From NCBI RefSeq assembly GCF_051014445.1, contig NC_135136.1, positions 29,282,001 to 29,346,000 of the forward strand: a stretch of DNA of 64,000 nucleotides. Reading direction: 5' to 3'. How positions within the stretch are numbered: position 1 is the first letter of the stretch; the number at the start of each line of letters is the position of its first letter. Position numbers and translations under genes: made by a program. The notes beneath the pieces were generated by a model. The model was given only the letters and a program-made list of their open reading frames with translations. It ran no database searches and was not told where the DNA came from. Positions 59,131 through 64,000 of the stretch are shown piece by piece. The stretch comes from Colletes latitarsis. Lineage: Eukaryota > Arthropoda > Insecta > Hymenoptera > Colletidae.

Positions 59131-59430
59131 CAGTGATCCCTTGCAAACGTTCGCTATTTTTTCCCTCGATATGGTTCGCGGATACATCCTCACCAATTTC
59201 TAGAACTGCTTTGACGAGCGTCCATGTTGTTTATAACTTGCGATCAGAATGAATCATCGAAAGAACAAAAATAAAATTTACATATTTTCCAATTTCTAAT
59301 TATGAAATTATTTTAATCGAATTGCTGAGCTTTCTTCGATGGGAATGACGCCAACCAAGGCCATATTTGCTCTCTAAGAATTAAAAAAGAAATGTAAAAT
59401 AAATGATATACTTTGTTATGATGGTAACGT
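59131..59430. mobile_element. pogo-like dispersed repeat, third copy
   Basis: CAGTGATCCCTTGCAAACG followed by TTTTTTCCCTCGATAT, TTTCTAGAACTGCTT, AATTGCTGAGCTTTCTTCG and AATAAATGATATACTTTG, parallel to 13061-13370 and 18773-19040. Confidence 0.6.
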
Positions 59431-59699
59431 AGAATTTGAGGAGCAAATGTATAATTTAAACCGCACTGGACACAACATTTTTAACGCAAACTATTAATTA
59501 ACAACACAAATTAATATTATATGGAAATCAAAACAAAAGCAATAAAAACTCAAAAGATAGTATATTTTGAAAATTGTTTGCGATGAATGAAGCTGTGTTC
59601 TATCTTTTAAAGCGAGTTCCATTTTTTACACATGCAAAAGTTTTGAAATCAATTTCTATATAAATTCTCGCAACTATATTTCGTATATTCAAAAAATAT

Positions 59700-61310
59700 T
59701 CAAATTTCTATGGAAATTTTCACATATGCAAAAAAATGGAACATGCTTTAAAATGAATTTTTTTAAAACATACAATTGAAAATTTCTACACTATTAATTT
59801 AAAATTTGTGGCGGGCCCTATTTTGCCTATTGTTGCTCCAAAACCATCGAGAACGTCACAATCTAAAATTCATCGTGATACTTAATTTGTAATTTCATTA
59901 AAATCCATAAGCCCTATCACATTTATATTATTTATCTCCTCAATGAAAAATTCTCTATCGATGATGTAGCAACCAATGTATTACAATGTTACAAAGCTTG
60001 TTTAACTTTTTATTAAAACGTAGTTCAACGCTTTTCATTAAAACGTTGACATTTTCAAATTGTTTACCCACCAAAAAGCCTAGAGATAGTTGTATTTTAT
60101 TTTTTATAAGGTTCGTTTTTATTTTTTGCTAACAAAAATATTCATGCAATCTGGCTTAAGTACAATTAAGAAAATTTCGTTCTATGAACCAGTGTGGATT
60201 CCAAACTTTGATACCATATCTATTTGTTTCTAATTTGCATGAATTGTTGATGTTAGCATGTTCAAAATTTCAGAAATCACCTCAAGTGACAAACTTTGTT
60301 TGTTTCCTATTAAATTACAAATTGTATCCTCATCAATTTCAAAATATCGAACGGTACGAACTTATGAGACGACCTGATACATTTAAAAATTATTCAAACT
60401 CTGTAAATTTTCTCATATGCAGAAAAATGAAGCATGCCCTTAAATGAATTTTTTTAAAACATTGAAATTGAAAATTTTTATTTTATTGATTTAAAATTCG
60501 TGGCGGGCCGTAGTATGCCCAAACCATTGAAAACGTCACAATTTAAAATTCCATCAGATTTATATTATTTATCTTCTCAATTAAAAATTCTCTATGGGGT
60601 GACGAGGCAAACAATCTTGGCAATTTTATGTAAAATATATGCAAACAAATGGACAAGATCGCGCCACGTCGATGCTCTTTCATGGATATTGGAAATGCAT
60701 TTTCTGTAAATTTTTACATATGCAGAAAAATGAAACATGCCCTTAAATGAATTTTTTTAAAACATCGAAATTGAAAATTTTTATTTTATCGATTTAAAAT
60801 TTGTGGCGGGCCGTAGTTTGCTCAAACCATCGAAAACGTCACAATTTAAAATTCGTCGTGGTACTTAATTTGTTATCTCATTAAAATCCATAAGTCCTAT
60901 CAGATTTCTATTATTTATCTCCTCGATGAAAAATTCTCTATGGGGTGACGTGGCAAACAATCTTGCCAATTTTATGTGAAACATATGCAAACAAATGGAG
61001 AAAATCGCATCACATCGATGCTCTTTTATGGATATTGAGATTGCATTTTCTGTAAATTTTCACATATGCAGAAAAATGGAACATGCCCTTAAATGATTTT
61101 TTTCAAAACATTGAAATTGAAAATTTCTATTCTATCGATTTAAAATTTGTGGCGAGCCGTAGTTTGCTCAAACCATCGAAAACGGTCACAATTTATCTTG
61201 AGTAATCTCATTAAAATCCATAAGTCCTATCAGATTTCTATTATTTATCTTTTCAATGAAAAATTCTCTATGTGGTGACGTACTCAAACAAATGGACAAG
61301 ATCACGGCAC
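59700..61310. repeat. Satellite-like array of four diverged units
   Basis: Each unit carries TTTTCACATATGCAGAAAAATG (or TTACATATGC), TTAAATGAATTTTTTTAAAA, TTGTGGCGGGCC, AACCATCGAAAACGTCACAA, CCATAAGTCCTATCAGATTT and AAAAATTCTCTATGGGGTGA. Units begin near 59722, 60415, 60717 and 61061. Spacings of about 690, 300 and 345 bp show that one unit is incomplete. No coding content. Confidence 0.8.
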
Positions 61311-61319
61311 ATCGATGAT

Positions 61320-62695
61320 GTTGAAACTGCATTTTCGTGACTGTGTCGAAAAATTCAATTACAAATGATTCTCAGTTATCCGTGCAAGAAATGGTCCCCG
61401 GGTCAGATCTGGTCCACGTATTAAAGAGACGAAACGCCGGTGCATCGCAGTGGCTGCGTCCCTGGCGTGTTATGTTACGCCGCTCCATCATAATAATTAC
61501 CAATAATCCCTCGCATTTAGGCGTAATCACGGCGTGGCGTAGCCTTGGTTCGTCATTCCGGCAGGCAATGAATGCCCACGGAGCCAATACGAGAGACACG
61601 CGTAACGAGACTCGCCACTGTGCGCGCGATCGTGTACGGGAACTTCAGCTGACTTACGGTGTTCGATTTAACGTACGATCTCATTCGAGAGCGAAACAGG
61701 AAGATATTAATTTAATGATTTATGCTCGTTCGCCGTTGAACGCGACCTGGGCGGGTAGCGCGTTATTTTTCCAAACGACGAGGTAGTAAAAAGATGCTTG
61801 TACTCGGCCGAATAAAGCTCGCAATAGAGGGTCAATTTGATAAATAATACGCTTTATGGTACAGGGACCGAGAAATTTCGCTTTGTGACGGTTACGTAAG
61901 TGATTATACTGAAATTACCGAAACAGAACCTCGTCGTATTTCACGGTCATTCTTAATTTAACAAGTGCCTCGTCCTCCCGGCATAACGAAGCCCGTGTAT
62001 TCCACGAAGGGCGAGCTTCGAATCGCTTGACGAAGTTCCACAGTCGAACGTGGCTCGAAAGAGAAAAAGAGACGCCGAGCCGCCCCAAGATTTACGCACC
62101 GCGCGGAATACTCGACTGCCAGGCTCTTTCCTGGAGTCGTTCAATAAATATCGCACTGCGATCGGCCTCGTACGAATTTGCACGATCGTTAGCCTCTCTT
62201 CGACACGCTTAATTAGCCCATCGTCAATGATCTCTACAATCCGGGCCGCGCGTTTCTGAATCACGTAACAGCCCCGATACGACCGGGATGAAGTTAACTT
62301 ACGATCCGATCGGTGAATTCGTTAGCGATCCACGGAGTCACGTTTGAACTAACACCTACCGACCGCGCACGATATTTCTTTTCGAGCAACGAGATTTATT
62401 ATTATCGCGATGTACCTTAAGATTGCGAAACGATTACCATCTTTGCGTATAAAATACGCTACTGTTGTTGGGTATGAAACGTTTGCACACGGCCATGCTA
62501 CCGCTCGTAAATATTCATCCAACCCGGGGAAAGAAATGCTCAACGATGCCGGAACTCAATATGGATGAAGTTTCTGGTGAAAATTCGTAATGATTCGTTC
62601 CTGGATTTATAACAGGAGAAACTTTTAACATTCTATAGGAAACTGTTTAACACGTTCACTGTTAGTCTTCCATGTTGAGATATTCTAGTGTGAAG
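61320..62695. other. CpG-rich island, no recognised gene
   Basis: 61330-62560 is CpG rich and unique. The 149-codon plus frame (61337-61786) and 103-codon minus frame (61953-62264) have no domain. TAAT-core words occur (GATATTAATTTAATGATTTA at 61702). Confidence 0.5.
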
Positions 62696-62794
62696 TGAGT
62701 TTCTTTCAACTTTCTTGGAGAATTATTTTGCAAATAAACTATAATACCTTTTACAGTAAAATTTACAAAATTTATTTACACATGTGGATAAACT

Positions 62795-63828
62795 TCATAT
62801 TTCCAATTTTGTTTATACTCTGGATTTTTGCGTATTTTGATGTGCTGATTGCGAATATGACAGTGAAAATTGGCGCAAATTTTAACCATGAAAATGCATA
62901 AAAATCATAGTTTTTTTATTTACTTCCGTAAATAATGGGAATTTTGAAAAATACTTCAGATAAAAGTTGTAGACCTCATCAAAATACACATTTTATGTTT
63001 TATTGATTTTTGTCATAAAGACAATAGTTTTTGAGAAAAACGATATTAAATGTTTAAAACTTCATATAACTCATCCAACACAAATCAAGTTTTATTGTTA
63101 ATTTCATTAGTTAATACTAGAAAGGGATACAGCAAAGCTCTTCTCTCGCCCACGTGTTTTCTGTATCATTGAACTTTTAACTTTCCACGCGTAGCGAGAT
63201 CCACCCTCTGCGGGAAGCTTCATCCCCAAAAGAAATAACCCAGACCTAACCCAGACCTAAATCTAAACTTAAGCATTAAATTAAACGACTGTTCGTTGTA
63301 GAAGAAATGAAACAATCTCATATAAACTAAAAAATAAACCTGTTTGTTCTAAAAAACGAAAACAAAGCGGATAGAATAATATTATGAAAACTAAGAAACA
63401 GTTTGCAATAAAAAAAAAACAAAATAAAGTGAAATTACCGCACGAAAACTAAAAAGAATTCGTTTCAAAAAATAAAAAATTTTAAGCTCTGCATAGAAAA
63501 ATCAATAATAAATACAAAATGTCCCAAGATAAACGGTTTTAATATCCATGATTAATCGAAAGGATCACATTTTAACTTTCTCACACAACGCCGCCATAAA
63601 AACTCTGTAAGATGATCAACTAAATTATCTCAGAAAGTATTATCTTTATGACAAAAATCAGTAGGGCATAAAATGTGTATTTTGGTGAGATCTACAACTT
63701 TTATCTGAAGTATTTTTCAAAATTTCCATTATTTATAGAAGTAAAATTTGCACCAATTTTCACTATCATACTCGTAATCAGCACGTCAAAATACATAAGA
63801 ATTCAGAGTATAAAAAAAATCGGAGGTA
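62795..63828 (+). mobile_element. Family B long-TIR element, copy 2
   Basis: Left arm from TTATACTCTGGATTTTTGCG through TGTGCTGATTGCGAATATG, ACTTCCGTAAATAATGGG and TTGATTTTTGTCATAAAG; right arm holds the same in reverse and ends ATCGGAGGTAC. The interior lacks the 165-bp duplication of copy 1, and the right arm lacks the LTR, so this copy is the more original form. Confidence 0.82.
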
Positions 63829-63894
63829 CACCCATATATGTTTTAGTGCCATTTAAAAATTTTTTGGGTATATAGTATACGTGACACACCTATT

Positions 63895-64000
63895 TGAGTA
63901 CATATTTACACTCTCGTAAATACGTCACTGGACACGTCCTTTTTGTTAAATTTTCTTAGGGAATTTTTTGCAAATAAACTATAATACCTTTTGCAATTAA
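63895..64000. repeat. Dispersed repeat running off the window
   Basis: TTTACACTCTCG, TTCTTAGGGAATTTTTTGC and AAATAAACTATAATACCTTT match 45895-46010 and 62700-62770. The element continues beyond the window edge. Confidence 0.65.

Noticed and set aside
58665..59430. A complete hAT element
   Set aside because: Only a left-type end was found. The perfect 17-bp inverted repeat inside is not at the hAT terminus, and no right end or 8-bp duplication was seen.
61337..61786. 149-codon open frame as a host gene
   Set aside because: Lies in a CpG-rich block where stops are rare on both strands. No domain, and another 75-codon frame overlaps it on the minus strand.
1..64000. CRISPR arrays, operons or prokaryotic signals
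   Set aside because: No regularly spaced short repeats with unique spacers. The tandem repeats have long units, and the content is eukaryotic transposons.
1..64000. tRNA, rRNA or known insect microRNA genes
   Set aside because: Looked by eye for T-arm GGTTCGAAT-type boxes with matching acceptor arms and for common insect microRNA mature sequences; none convincing. A tRNAscan-SE and Infernal run would be decisive.

Overview
The window looks like a gene-poor, repeat-rich stretch of an insect nuclear genome. A hymenopteran is my best guess. That rests on the mix of mariner, Tc1, piggyBac-like and Jockey/I-like remnants and on CpG-rich islands set in AT-rich DNA; it is inference, not a database match. 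I recognise no host protein-coding exon, tRNA or rRNA. Every protein-like stretch I could identify is a decayed piece of a transposable element. The long open frames in the GC-richer islands (up to 149 codons) carry no domain I know.

Layout. 1-2.5 kb: the 3' end of an RNase H-bearing LINE split by a 519-bp solo LTR. 4.5-5.4 kb: two small TTAA-type inverted-repeat elements. 6.8-8.2 kb: first copy of a long-TIR element ('family A') plus debris. 10-11.5 kb: a long-TIR element ('family B') carrying a 288-bp solo LTR. 12.7-15.1 kb: a duplicated block, a pogo-like end and family A copy 2. 16.8-18.4 kb: a 1.6-kb piggyBac-like non-autonomous element ('family D'). 18.7-22 kb: short tandem repeats and a 241-bp MITE. 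22.9-25.1 kb: family A copy 3 beside a LINE reverse-transcriptase relic that holds another LTR candidate. 26.1-26.9 kb: a tandem duplication, one unit of which has taken a piggyBac-like MITE. 28.4-29 kb: a Tc1-like relic. 30.9-32.4 kb: an internally deleted mariner and a nested MITE pair. 35.5-37.8 kb: two foldback elements. 38.2-39.8 kb: mariner, Tc1 and Jockey pieces, a hammerhead-ribozyme-like motif and an LTR tail. 41.6-44.3 kb: LINE and mariner relics and a 3-unit tandem repeat. 46.4-48.8 kb: family A copy 4 and family D copy 2. 49.6-50.4 kb: minus-strand mariner N-terminus and a foldback element. 51.9-53 kb: family A copy 5. 54.3-57.7 kb: a 30-bp minisatellite, a 141-bp duplication and a MITE. 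59.1-61.3 kb: a pogo-like piece and a satellite-like array. 62.8-63.8 kb: family B copy 2, inverted relative to copy 1.

Between the repeats lie CpG-rich, apparently single-copy islands (about 2.5-3.2, 5.5-6.6, 9.0-9.9, 11.7-12.5, 15.5-16.7, 25.4-26.2, 29.6-30.8, 34.9-35.4, 36.1-36.9, 39.8-40.4, 44.3-45.8, 53.6-54.0, 55.0-55.7, 57.7-58.6 and 61.3-62.6 kb). Several hold TAAT-core motifs in unique sequence. They are plausible regulatory DNA of a distant or intron-bearing host gene, but nothing here proves that.

The observation most worth testing is the hammerhead-like motif at 39577-39642. It sits between the poly(A) end of a Jockey-like relic and the 3' tail of an LTR family. Next come several insertions whose empty site is preserved, or can be read, inside the same window.
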